Assembly (NCBI GenBank): GCA_025345505.1
Contig: JANVCC010000027.1
Coordinates: 1,239,679-1,303,678, forward strand
Length of the DNA stretch: 64,000 nt
Direction of reading: 5' to 3'
Origin: Todiramphus chloris collaris
Lineage: Eukaryota > Chordata > Aves > Coraciiformes > Alcedinidae
Below are positions 18,905-34,428 of this stretch, one piece after another. The position numbers and the translations under genes are program-made. The notes under the pieces are model-generated. The model was not told where the DNA came from, searched no databases, and saw nothing but the letters and a program-made list of their open reading frames with translations. How positions within the stretch are numbered: position 1 is the stretch's first letter; each line of letters starts with the position of its first letter.

Positions 18905-19375
18905 ATAAAAAAGACATTGAGGTGTTGGAGTGAGTCCAGAGAAGGGCAACGAAGCTGGTGAAGGGTCTGGAGAACAAGTCTTAGGAGGTTCAGGACCTGA
19001 GGTTGTTTATTCTGGAGGAGGTTGAGGGGAGACCCTATTGCTCTCTACAGCTACCTGAAGGGAGGTTGTAGTGAGGTGGATGTTGGTTTCTTCTCACAGG
19101 TGACTAGTGAAATGACGAGAGGAAATGGGCTGAAGTTGTGCCAAGGGAGGTTTAGGTTGGGTATTAGGGAACTTTTTTTTACTGAGTGGTGAGGCCTTGG
19201 AACAGGCTGCCCAGGGAAGGGGTGGAATCACCATCCCTGGAGGTGTTCAAAAAACATCCAGATGTGTCACTGCAGGATGGCACCACAGTTCAGTGGTCCT
19301 GCTAATATTTAGTAGTCGGTTGGACTTGATGATCTTGAAGGTCGTTTCCAACCTTAATGATTCTGTGATTCTATA
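18905..19375 (+). mobile_element. CR1 LINE 3' fragment
   Basis: It reads forward from GTCCAGAGAAGGGCAACGAAG through ACAGGCTGCCCAGGGAAGG to CCAACCTTAATGATTCTGTGATTCTAT, the CR1 3' tail. It is 5' truncated and antisense to NYAP2. The sequence is divergent and the ORF2 frame is broken. Confidence 0.95.
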
Positions 19376-22160
19376 ATAAACCTTAAATGAAACAAACTGC
19401 ACAGGCTGGGGTAGCTTCAGTGCTTGTCTAGAAGCAAGAAGCACAGGGCTTAAAATAGACTTACGGGAGCCCTACTGAATAAGCAGCATGTGACATTTTT
19501 GAAATGAGATATTTGTAGCGCAAAGATTACGCGGAGCTCTCGGCCATGCCCAGATAATCCGCCTTTCCCAGTTGGAAATACAGAACGCTCCTGGTCATCT
19601 CAGCCTGTTAAAGAAGGGTTTTTACTTTTTAATCAGAGACTGAAATATGAAAATGTGCTACGAGATTGGTTTTTGTTATTTGCTCACTGTATAAGAAAAG
19701 AGTGAAAACTAAACCAAATTTTTTCATTTGGTTGAAAACCTAAAATGAATTTTGTAATTTTCTACTGTCCGTTGGGCATTTGCCAGCTTTTGCAGTTCAG
19801 AGACCAAGCTGATTTATTGTACTGTTCACCGCAACGAGCGGAATAAAAATATACGTACCAGGAAAATTCCACCCTTTCCATTTCTGCATGAGCATTCCAT
19901 TTCCTCCCAAATGAAGGAATGGTTTGGGGCCTAAAAAATCTTAAAATTCTTACAAATGTTACTTGAAATGCAGAAGGAATTAATCTTGCTGCATTTTAAG
20001 GGGTACCTCTATCAAAAAAAAAGCCTCCAGGAGCAAAAGGAAATAGAATTTCTTTAATTAAACCCTGAACGTGCTGGGTACTGAATCAAAGATTCAGATT
20101 CTGATTTACATCCCATAATTCAAGGGAGAAAATCCAGCTCTAGGGCAGCACAGAACCGATATTTCTGTAAGTTCAAGACCACGAGTAACCCCACTGGCTT
20201 TACTGAAATGAGCGGCTCATTCAACATGGCACATGATGTAAAGTGCATTTGTGCACCAGTGCTCATATTGGGCTGGATTTCATTATCTCTGCAGATGAAG
20301 TTTGAATATTCTTAATAAAATTTAAAACAGCACAGTCCTCTGAAGTGTGCAGAAGATCAGCCCTCGGGAGACCTGAGCTTAATTCATCTCTTTCTCACAG
20401 GGCACAGGACCTCTCCTGTCATGCTGCCCCTTAATGTCACTTTGCACCCTCTATCTTTTGCCACTTTAGGCTCCAAGGTATATTCTGCAAGGTTTTTCTT
20501 TTAATTTATTTGTTTAGCTCAATGCTTTGCACAGTGGTTCCCATCAGTGGAAAGCAAAAACCAAATTTAAGTGAAACCAAAAGCAAATTTAACCCCATCT
20601 ATCGGAGGCATGCAGAGCTGAACATGCCTCTTTTTTCTCCTCCAAGGAATTTTTGAAGGCAAATATTCCTGCCTGGTCAACGGCCATAAAACACACACAC
20701 AAAGCAAATAACTAGAGAAACGTCACCAATAGGTTGCAGTAACATCAGAGAATGTCTCTCTGACACAAAAAAACCAACCCTGACTTTCAAAACAGCATTG
20801 CCCTCATGGACACGAGTCTTTTCCCTGCAGGTTCCCTTCTCTATCAATAGTGGGGAAAAAGCAAAGACAGAAAGAAGGTGGAAAGAATAAAAGAACCATT
20901 CGATTCATTCCACCAGCTCCGTGAGCAATAGGTGCTTTCAGCACAATGATTTCATGCAGTACATATTTCTTGTCCCTCCTGAATCTATTAGCTCTTCCTG
21001 GAAATTATTTGGGCATTTTAAGAGGACAAAACTATACTGACAATGAAAGGACTAAAAGACAGCATCATAAAATAACACCGACGCACTACTCGGGTGTCTC
21101 ACGGCGATGATTAAGGAGCCTTCGGGTCCCTTCATTTTGTCTACAACTCCTTTCAGCTTTTAAGATGATTGATTTCTGCTCTAATATAAAGTGGTGGAAA
21201 CCTAGCGGCTTCAGCGGCGATATTCCCGAATTAAACACCAGCAGAACAGGGAGCAGAACGGAGCCGCGGCCTCTGCTCTGCGTTAGCGTGACGAGGGCAG
21301 ACCCAGAGACACCAGGATCTTTCAAAACCACAGCAGCACCAGCGTGGTGCAGGGTCCCTCCCCATACCACCATGTGCCAGAGGAGACTGACTTCCAGGTT
21401 TTCTCCTCCCCTTCCCTGTGCACCCAGCGCCTAACACAGGCAGCTCTGCTTATTGCCCTTTCCCACAGCAGAAAGCTGTCAGAAAATTAGACAGTGACTG
21501 CCTCTCCCTGAGTGCCCAGCCTCATACCTTCATATATTTTCAACTTCACATCCTAGTCCTTTAAAGAGTAATTGATGTCCTGGATTTTTTGAGAAGAGGA
21601 GAAAAGAGAAAAGAAAGAGAGAAAAGAAGAGAGAAAAGAAAAGCAGAAAAACCAAGATTTTTCAATAAGTAAGAAAAGAAAAGTCAATTTGAATTATGCT
21701 CCTTTTACAGGAAAGCTGATAAGCTGAGTGCAAATGGAGGCAAAAAAAATAATCTCACGGTAACTTCTTTTAGGTTGCAATGATTTCTGAGCATCCATTT
21801 AGAACAATATCTCTGACCTACTGTGCCCGGACAGAAGGGCCAGGATCTCTGGCACTGCACGGGGGTGAGCCCCAGCAGTCCCAGTGGAAGCTGGCACTGA
21901 GAAGGGAGAGGCAGGAGGATTACTGGGGAAAGTGGGAATGTGAGTAAAGGATCCTCACGCTGCCAGTGCATGCAGCCGCTACCTGCTGCAGTCCTGGTTT
22001 GGGCTGTTCCAGAGCCTGCAGCAATAAAACATTCTGTATATAATCTGCAGGAATCCTACCTATTGAAAGGTATTTGGCCCAGGGATTTACCAGTTGCAAG
22101 CATCATTAGATGGGTTACATCAAGAGCGTGCAAATAGAACTGAATTATTCTTGCAGAGAA
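19376..22160. other. Intronic stretch; mainly unique sequence
   Basis: This is AT-rich unique-looking sequence with the homopurine tract described separately. A CpG-enriched patch lies at about 21190-21310. No gene was recognised. Confidence 0.55.
21591..21643. repeat. 53-nt homopurine tract
   Basis: There is an uninterrupted run of A and G only, built from GAAAAGAGAAAAGAAAGAGAG-like steps and followed after one C by more purines. Such a tract can adopt triplex (H-DNA) structure. In the NYAP2 transcript it would be a pyrimidine tract. Confidence 0.9.
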
Positions 22161-22500
22161 ATTCATAGAATCATAGAATTGTCAGGGTTGGAAGGGACCT
22201 TAAAGATCATCCAGTTCCAACCCCCCTGCCATGGGCAGGGACACCTCCCACCAGAGCAGGTTGCTCACAGCCCCATCCAGCCTGCGCTTAAAAACTTCCA
22301 GGGATGGGGCTTCCACCACCTCTCTGTGCAACCTGTTCCAGGGTCTCACCAACCTCACAGGGAAGAACTTCTTCCTAATGTCTAACCATAATCGACCTGT
22401 CTCTAGTTTTAATCCATTCCCTCCAGTCCTTTCACTGCCCGACAGCCTAACAAGTCCCTCCCTGGCTTTCTTGTAGCCCCCTTCAGACACTGGAAGGCCA
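22161..22500 (-). mobile_element. CR1 LINE 3' fragment
   Basis: The copy opens with ATTCATAGAATCATAGAATTGTCAGGG and is closely similar to the 6205 copy (same TTAAAGATCATCCAG subfamily), ending at CTGGAAGGCCA. It is 5' truncated and sense to NYAP2. Confidence 0.96.
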
Positions 22501-22633
22501 GGAATTCAGAGCTCACGGGCTTGTTTGCTGGCAGCTCTGGTGCTCTACTGCGGGAACCTGCATACCATTGGGCACAGAGGAGTTCAACATGGTCACAGCA
22601 GAGCAGGGAAAACAGCCACAGATCAGCAACATA

Positions 22634-22864
22634 AAATCACAGTCTGGTTTGGGTTGGAAGGGATCTTTAAAGGTCCCCTAGTCCAACCCCCCTGCAGGGA
22701 GCAGGGCCATCTGCAACTAGAGCGGGTTGCTCAGAGCCCTGGCCAACATCACCTGGGATGGTGCCAGGGATGGGGCAGCCACCACCTCTCTGGGCAGCCT
22801 GGGCCAGGCCCTCACCACCCTCACTGTCAAAAATTTCTCCCTTAAGCCCTTCAGTTTTAAAGCC
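22634..22864 (-). mobile_element. CR1 LINE 3' fragment
   Basis: It opens AATCACAGTCTGGTTTGGGTTGGAAGGGATC and shares CCAACCCCCCTGCAGGGAGCAGGG and CCACCTCTCTGGGCAGCCTGG with other CR1s. It is a different subfamily from the copy 134 bp away and was inserted independently. Confidence 0.93.
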
Positions 22865-24126
22865 ACGCTTGCAGTATCCTGACTGTAATTTTGGCGATGA
22901 AACCTGGACAGTTTTTGCTGTTTTACTGTAAAGTAACTGTTATTGCTCTGTTCTTACAGCTCCCACAAACTGGCTGTGCTTGCCAGTGTGAACGATGGGC
23001 GACAGCAGCCCCCGCATCCCCCTGCCGCGGTGCAGCTCTTGGCGCCTGTGTCTCCTGGAGCTGGCACCCGCACTAGCTGCCCCTTTTCGGGAAGAAATGG
23101 GTCTCAACAGTCAGTCTCTGACCCAGAACTCACAGAGGGAAAGGCAAACCCATCTCTGCAAGAGTTCCTGGCTCAGGGGGATTTCTAGATCCAGTGCCCC
23201 CAACCCAAATAGTGGGCTCTGAAATGATCTGACAGGGGAAAAGGGAAAGAAGAAAATGAAGCTAAGAGCAAATGCTTAATGAGACAGTCAGTGTAGCTCA
23301 CCTGCTTTATCTAGACAAATAGTCTGTATTTCCTTGACTTACTTGTTGCTTTGGTTCACCTACACCCTGTCCAGAGCACTCATGGTGACTACACGCAAAG
23401 ACTTGAATAATTTGTCTGGAGGTAGGAGACCCTTCATTTCTTCCATCCACAGTAATGCCTGTCTTCTGTTTGCAGATACAGTAAGTAGGTCAAATCCATT
23501 ATTTGCTTATATAAGTAGCAATCTGTTTGCTGAGCTTCTAAAATGATTGCAGCCCATGAAACCAAGCCAGCAGATCGACTGAGGTGATCTCGTGCATAAC
23601 ACAGACCTGTTGGGGACTCCAAGTATTGTGTCCAACTATTCCACAGGCACATCAGCCCCACAAACCCTGCTGTCCTTCCTCAGCATCTCCTGCCCGGGAC
23701 CAGGAGCCAAGAGATCTCACTAAACCTCCCCAGACCCAGAAATTCTGTGGGATTTGTACAGTTCTTTTCCTTGAGGGCACTGGTGCTGCCTGACTCTTCC
23801 CTCAGGCCCTCCTGCGATGGAGCTCCCATCTCAAAACAAAGCACCAGGGTGATGGCAGAGTAACCTTTGGGAGAGCCCGCTACTGTTTCATGTGCCAGGC
23901 TTAACCTCAGTGTGCCACCTGAGAAGCGAAACGGAGGATGAAGGGACAAAAATGGATCACAAAAAGGAACAGAGGAATTGCTGCCAGGAGCTGTTCCTAC
24001 CTCACCCACGACTGCAGAGCCTGGTCAGTTCAATTCATGGGCAGAACTAGCAGGAACGAGAAAGACTTGATTAAGAACTAGCACTGCAAAAAAGGGGAAA
24101 AAAAGACCACAAAGCCCAAGACAGAA
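22865..24126. other. Intronic stretch without recognised elements
   Basis: This is unique-looking sequence. Open frames are 60-110 codons with no recognisable domain. Confidence 0.55.
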
Positions 24127-24229
24127 GATGGAACAAAGAGGACAAGATGGAACAAAGAGGACAAGATGGAACCAAGAGGACAAGATGGAACCAAGAGGAC
24201 AAGATGGAACCAAGAGGACAAGATGGAAC
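24127..24229. repeat. 19-bp minisatellite, 5.4 copies
   Basis: GATGG starts recur at 24127, 24146, 24165, 24184, 24203 and 24222, an exact 19-bp period. The unit is GATGGAACAAAGAGGACAA, and a C replaces an A in the last three full units. The array is purine-rich on the plus strand. Confidence 0.97.
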
Positions 24230-24720
24230 TCTCTAGCAAAACTGTTAGGAAAGCTGAGGTAAATGAAAGGTGATTGAAGGGAGTGCAATATCACTGGCTA
24301 GAAGGTCTCAGCCAAGATCTACGGGAAGAAGCAGGCACTAACTACCAGAGTGTGACTGGAGAGAGAGCCAAGATCATCACTCTCTCCCAAAAGCTCTACA
24401 CATGAATGAACTGTGTTATTATCTCCCCTTTTCTATCCCAAACCACAGACTGCCTCAAGCTTCCACGCTTTTGTTTGCAAAACCTTGTATTTAAGAACAT
24501 AAACATGCTAGACACATTATGTACTTTCTGAATCCATACTAGTGGCACAGCTTCAAGTCTTGGTTTGTTTGGGTTTTTTTTGTTGTGGGTTGTTTGCTTG
24601 TTTTTTCTTGCAATCAAAGGGTTACTTACCCTTTTATTCACCGGACGTATTAAGAGACTTGCATTGCCATAAGCAAAAACCTAACCCTGTGAAAACTTCC
24701 CCAGCTGAGGATTCTCATGA
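24230..24720. other. Intronic stretch without recognised elements
   Basis: A T-rich patch lies at about 24560-24610. Nothing else was recognised. Confidence 0.55.
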
Positions 24721-25127
24721 CATCATAGAATGGTAGGGGTTGGAGGGGACCTCTAGAGATCATCGAGTCCAACCCCCCTGCCAGAGCAGGGTCACAGGAA
24801 CAGATCCAGGGGGTTTTGAAAGTCTCTAGAGAAGCAGACTCCACAGTCTCTCTGGGCAGTCTGGGCCAGGCTCTGTCAACTTCACAGTAAAGAAGTTCCT
24901 CCTCATATTGAGGTGGAACCTTCTGTGCTCAAGTTTGTACCCATTGTTCCTTGTCCTGTTGCTGGGCACTACAGAAAAGAGATTGGCCCCTTCCATTTGA
25001 CACCCACCCTTCAGATATTTATTTATAGTCTTCTCCTCTCAAGACTAAACAGCCCCAGTTCCCTTCATCTTTCTTCACAGGAAAGATGCTCAAGTCCCTT
25101 AATCATCCTCACAGCTCTCCATCACAC
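24721..25127 (-). mobile_element. CR1 LINE 3' fragment
   Basis: It opens CATCATAGAATGGTAGGGGTTGG, followed by CCAACCCCCCTGCCAGAGCAGGGTCACAGGAACAGATCCAGG, a subfamily shared with the 29013, 62098 and 62663 copies. It extends to about CACAGCTCTCCATC with several small deletions. Confidence 0.93.
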
Positions 25128-25563
25128 CGATCCTCAGGCCAGATTCACAGCTGAGCCGTCCTTCAGTATTCCACCAAGAGGAAAGGGGGAGACAGGACCC
25201 TTGGCAGTCAAGCAAGGAGGGGAACACTCTGGGAATCTTCTTCATCCCACAAAGCACTGTCAGGGCCAACAACCCGAAGGTTACGCTGCTCCCAACACAG
25301 GGCTGTTTTCCAAGGCATGTTTTTTCTCAGAGAGCTCTGTACTTGCAGGACTGGGTTTGGTGCAGTACCAAGCAGAATAGGTGCTGGAACTACTGGTTAT
25401 GTGCAAGCTAGTTGTGAACTGGAAGGCAGAGTATTATCCATGATTATCTCAGAGAAGCAATGGAAGCCACAGCCAAGGTTACACCACTGCACTGGAAATG
25501 GATACAAAGCAATGCCCCTTGATGGTGTCAACTACACCATGCTCCAGCTTTCTCCTTCCCACA
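25128..25563. other. Intronic stretch between two CR1 copies
   Basis: This is unique-looking sequence; nothing was recognised. Confidence 0.5.
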
Positions 25564-25745
25564 CAGAATCATAGAATTGTCAGGGTGGGAAGGGACCTTA
25601 AAGATCACCCAGTTCCAACCCCCCTGCCATGGGCAGGGACACCTCCCACTAGAGCAGGTTGCTCACAGCCCCATCCAGCCTGGGCTGAAACACTTCCAAG
25701 GATGGGGCTTCCACCACCGCTCTGAGCAACCTGTGTCAGTGTCTC
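25564..25745 (-). mobile_element. CR1 LINE 3' fragment (short)
   Basis: It opens AGAATCATAGAATTGTCAGGGTGGG and follows the same subfamily as the 6205 and 22161 copies for about 180 bp, then stops after CAACCTGTGTCAGTGTCTCAC. It is a strongly 5'-truncated copy. Confidence 0.95.
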
Positions 25746-28240
25746 ACATCTAAGCCTCTCTGCACCTGGACCACCTGCAAATCACACTGGACTTTGGGGG
25801 ATGCACTCCTCGTTTGACATGCCAGTAGTTCAAAGTTACAGCCACTAAAATGAGCACAAAAAATTCTGCACGCTTGTCTGTTTTGTTGTTTGTTTTTAGT
25901 CCACACCCCCCCAGTGCATCTCTGAAAAGCCCAGGCTGGTCCTGTGTGACCTCCGGGCAAGTTGCAGGCAGAGCAGAAAGGAAGCCGTGGAGCTGTCAGT
26001 GCTGTGCACGTTATCCCAGCGCAGCCCCGTGTGCACGGGGACGGGCCGAGGAGCACCGAGCGCAGTTGTGGCACGTCAGGCATATGCTGCCCTGTGTCAT
26101 CCAGCGTTAAGCCAAGGGGAAGAGATGAAAGCAGCAAAGCAGAGCACCAACCGAGACTGCTCTGCTCAGACAGTCATTAGAAAGAGACTGCGGAGGGAAC
26201 AGAGGAAAGCCGTGACAAGATTGCACCTGGGGCCAGGCTCCCATCTCTGCGGTGCTGACTCTGCCCAGCACTGCGAGTCCCCAGCAAAGCCAGGGTGCGG
26301 GCAGGGTGCTCGGCCCCCCCAGCTATCAGCCTCTGGGCAGGAAATGCTTTGAGAGCTCCCTCACGCTTCACTCAGGAAGGATTTGTCTCGTTTGGTTGTT
26401 TAAGGGAGAACAGAATCAGGGCAGTGGTTATAAATGAGGTAAGGTGCAGAGGTGGCAATCCAGCCTATTTGCTGCGGAATAAGAAGTGCTGCTGTTTTTT
26501 GCTTTTCCCTTTAATTCAAAATGAGTTTTGCCAGGAACATCTCTTAGCACAGACCAGCTCTGAGAGCAAACAGGGACTGTAGGATTTCACTCTGACCCCT
26601 CAAGCCCTTACTCATTTCCCTGCAATGCCTTTAACAGGCAATGCCAAAGACGGCATGGAAACCAGGAGCACAGAGCACTCCAAACTTGGTACTTTTGTAC
26701 TTTCACAGGCATTCTGTTTACTTAACCAGTTCTGAAGGGCTGTCAAAATGAGGCAAGAGCATTACCTGGATTTCTCCTCTCTTCCTGCCCCAACCCTGAT
26801 TTCAAGAGTCATTCAGCGATGCAAACTAATGCAAGAATCTAGTGTTTCATAGTGTTTGAGCTCACAGGTGGACATGCTGAGAAGGCCCCAGTATTATTGT
26901 TCCCAGAGGTATAAACAAAACAAAGAAACAGGGTCACAAATATGATGCCTTACGTTTTTTTCTATCAGTATTCCAGGCTTGATATACAGTGACCTGATGA
27001 TAACAAATGGACTTTCAACACTTTAACCTCCCAGTTATGTAGGAGGTGTCTATTGAGGCTGCAAAGTAAGAGTGTGGTGGACAAGAGCACACACACAGAA
27101 GCTTTCTTCAGAGACTCTCTCTTCACTGCGGCCTTTCTGGTAAAGAAGATTGATTCAGACACCTGAGGAGCACGGCTGAAGGCCTCACAGGGCTGGGGCT
27201 GGCTCTCAAAGCAGCCCAGTGATTTGCAGAGGCTGTGAAACCTGTGCAAATACCCTCTCTTAGACCCCAGCTGACTGCACGAGGAAGCAGCTCACATCTT
27301 CTCGCCGTGTCCAGAGACTGACCACACGGGCAGTGGACCTTGCGGTGGCAGCAGCCTGGAGAAAGTCAACTCAGCGGGTCTGCAGTATCCCCAAGGCTGC
27401 TTTGAGGTCCTACATGGTTTGCTAATTCCAGGGCAGAATGGTGTGAATTCAGAAGCACAGTCTGGGGATGAGCTTGCAGCCAGGCTTGTGGAGGCTCCGG
27501 AGCCTTAGGGTATAGCGTGCAGCAAAGCCCCCGTGCTCAGCAGGAGTCAGGAGCGGCAAGCAGAGCTCAGCTCAGGGCAGGGAGGCTCCTCCTGGATAGA
27601 TGTGTCTGCAGTTGATGTGGTGGGACTCCCGCAACTCCCGTTAGTGCGGTTTTTCCATTATCGAGCACATCAGAGCTCCCATCACCCTGGGAGCAGAGAG
27701 GGGTCTGTACTGCAGGGGGGCTGCACACTGAATTTCCTGCTTTTTTCCAGAGGTGCAAATGAGCAACATCCCAATGTGAAAAGAGAGATGAAGAATATAT
27801 AAACCAACTCTGTTAAATTAAAAAGAAAACAAACAAACAAACAGAACAAATCCCTGATGCTGAGCACACAGGATAGAGAAACACAAACCAGCTCAAGCAC
27901 CGACTGCCAAGTCTCGGGCACGATGCAGTTCCCAAGTGGGTAACTGGATCTTTACATCCTTTACCACTGCATGGTCTATTTTCTGTTCAACGCTCGCCAC
28001 TTCCATTAACGTTAATGAGTTTGCATATGTGCCTTGAGGGGAAGAACATACTCCCTCTGTGCCTTCAAAAGTTGTTTAGAAATTCCTCCCCAAATCACAC
28101 TGTGTTCATTGTTCTGCGCAGAAAGCTATTACAACAGCTGGAAGAACTGCTGCTGCCACCCCTGCCTTCCCCCTGGCCCTCCCCTATCTGGGGGACCAGA
28201 AAACAGACCTGAATTGATGAAGGGCTGGAGGAGATCACAC
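25746..28240. other. Intronic stretch; one CpG-enriched patch
   Basis: CpG density rises at about 25990-26110 (CACGGGGACGGGCCGAG, ACCGAGCGCAG). The remainder is unique-looking, with an AAAC simple repeat at about 27822-27845. No gene was recognised. Confidence 0.5.
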
Positions 28241-28571
28241 AATCACAGAACTGCTCAGGTTGGAAAAGACCTTCAAGACCATCAAGTCCAACTTCAGCTT
28301 AACCCTACTACCCTAACTCTAACTAAACCATGTCCCCGAGCATCACATCCAAACGATTTTTAAACACACTCAGGGATGGTTACTCAACCACTTCCCTGGG
28401 AAGCCAGTTCCAGTGCTCAACAACCCTTTCTGTAAAGAAGTTTCTCCTGATATCCAACCTAAACTTGAGGCCATTTTCCCTTATTCTGTCACCACCGAGA
28501 AGAGACCAACCCCGCTCTTGCTACAACCTCCTTTCAGGTATTTGTGGAGAGCAATAAGGTTTCCCCTTAGA
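28241..28571 (-). mobile_element. CR1 LINE 3' fragment (divergent subfamily)
   Basis: It opens AATCACAGAACTGCTCAGGTTGGAAAAGACCTTCAAGACCATCAAGTCCAAC, followed by the AACCATGTCCCCGAGCATCACATCCAAACG block typical of another CR1 subfamily, and ends in GAGAGCAATAAGGTTTCCCC. The TAACCCTACTACCCTAACTC stretch is part of the element, not telomeric. Confidence 0.93.
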
Positions 28572-29012
28572 TGGTGGGCACAGGGAAGCAACCCAGCTCT
28601 GGGAGCCGCAGCCCGAAAACCATCCGGCTGCTGTGAGAGGCAAACTGAAGTCCCAGCAAAACCAAAGAAAACCAAACCCAGAGCAGGCTGTAGGGAAGAG
28701 GAAACCGAGCTAAAACCAATCCAGTGCGCAACACAGAAGCACTCAAGCCTCGCAGGCACCATGACACACAAAGCCTCCAGCTGAGCACGTGCCTGAGGAG
28801 CCTGTGCCCTGGGAGGACACCTTGTAGGTGGCCGTAAGGAAAGACACGAGGCAGTTACTGACAAGGACACCGTGAGGCAAAGCTCAGGTTAAATGCAGCA
28901 TTTGCCAAGGTAGGAAACGAAAGGAAACCAGCACCATGCAAAACCAGCACCAGTGCTAAACCCCTTTAACCCAAGTTCTGTTTAACGAGCGCAGCAGAAG
29001 TGCAGTGCAGAG
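28572..29012. other. Intronic stretch between two CR1 copies
   Basis: This is unique-looking sequence; nothing was recognised. Confidence 0.5.
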
Positions 29013-29829
29013 TCATAGAATCATAGAATAGTAGGGGTTGGAAGGGACCTCTGGTGATCATTGAGTCCAACCCCCCTGCCAGAGCAGGGTCACCCAGGGC
29101 AGCCCACACAGGAACAGATGTAGGCAGGTCTTTAAAGTCTCCAGAGCAGGAGACTCCACAACCTCCCTGGGCAGCCTGGTCCAGGCTCTGTCACTCTCAC
29201 AGTGAAATTTTTCCTCATGTTGAGGTGGAACTTTGTGCATTTCACTTTGCAACCATTACCTCTCATCCTATTCCAGGGCACCACTGAAAAGAGCCTGGCC
29301 CCTTCTACTTGACCCCCACCCTGCAGCTATTTGTAACCATTCATAAGATCCCCTCTCAGCCTTCTCTTCTCCAGGCTAAACAGCCCCAGGGCTCTCAGCC
29401 TTTCCTCACCAGAGAGACGTTCCAGTCCCTTCATCATCTTCATAGCTCTCTGTTGCACCCTCTCTAATATTTCCCTGTCCTTCTTGAACTGGGGAGCCCA
29501 GAACTGAACTCAGTACTCCAGCTGTGGTCTCACTAGTGCAGAGTAGAGGGGCAGGAGAACCTCCCTTGACCTGCTGGCCTTGCCCTTCTTTATGCCCCCC
29601 AGGACACCATTGGCCTTCCTGGCCACAAGGACCCATTGCTGTCCCATGGATAGCTTACTGTCCACCAGGACCCCAAGGTCCCACTCCATGGGGCTGCTTT
29701 CCAGCGGCTCTACCCCTAACCTGTACTAGTACACGGTGTTGTTCCTCCCCAGGTGTAGGGCTCTGCACTTACCCTTACTGAACGTCAGTAGGTTTGCCTT
29801 TGCCCAGCTCTTCAGTCTGTCCAGATCTC
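29013..29829 (-). mobile_element. CR1 LINE 3' fragment, about 0.8 kb
   Basis: It opens TCATAGAATCATAGAATAGTAGGGG and continues through the CACAGTGAAATTTTTCCTCATGTTGAGGTGG and CCTTCTTGAACTGGGGAGCCCAGAACTG blocks to the CAGTCTGTCCAGATCTC segment. It is the longest CR1 copy in the window. The ORF2 frame is broken. Confidence 0.96.
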
Positions 29830-34040
<4,211 letters not shown>

Positions 34041-34428
34041 AACTGTGAAGTCCCAGAAAGCCCTAACTACTCCTCGTTTGCCCTTCACACTGAGAGAAGC
34101 TCAACACAGGGTCAGTCTGCTCCTCTGGAAGCTTCCTAGTCCATGTTGCCTGGGGCTGGTGCAGTTGACTTGGTGCTGGAACACAGTTTCTTCTTTGAAA
34201 GGCAAGGATGTTTCTCAGGGGTTCATGTGAAGAGTAAGTGAAGTCACTCTTGTTCCCTGATACTGTCCCGATTCTCACCGTAGGCAATAGCACACAAGCT
34301 GTATCTAACTGGCCTAAGAGCATCAGACTGGCACCGTGCGACACGCAGCTCTGTGCCCCATACAGCAGAACCTTTCCATCCTTGCTTTTTTCTTTAACTC
34401 CCAGCAGTGGAGAGGTCCACTTTCCAAA
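34041..34428. repeat. 388-bp duplicated segment, copy 1
   Basis: This segment recurs in direct orientation at 38499-38885 with five differences (four substitutions and one single-base indel), about 98.7% identity. It runs from AACTGTGAAGTCCCAG to GGTCCACTTTCCAAA. Flanking sequences of the two copies are unrelated. It resembles no gene or repeat family I recognise, and open frames through it are not convincing. Confidence 0.96.

Noticed and set aside
28298-28325. TAACCCTACTACCCTAACTCTAACTAA as an interstitial telomere repeat.
   Set aside because: It is part of the CR1 subfamily sequence of the surrounding copy and lacks perfect TTAGGG units.
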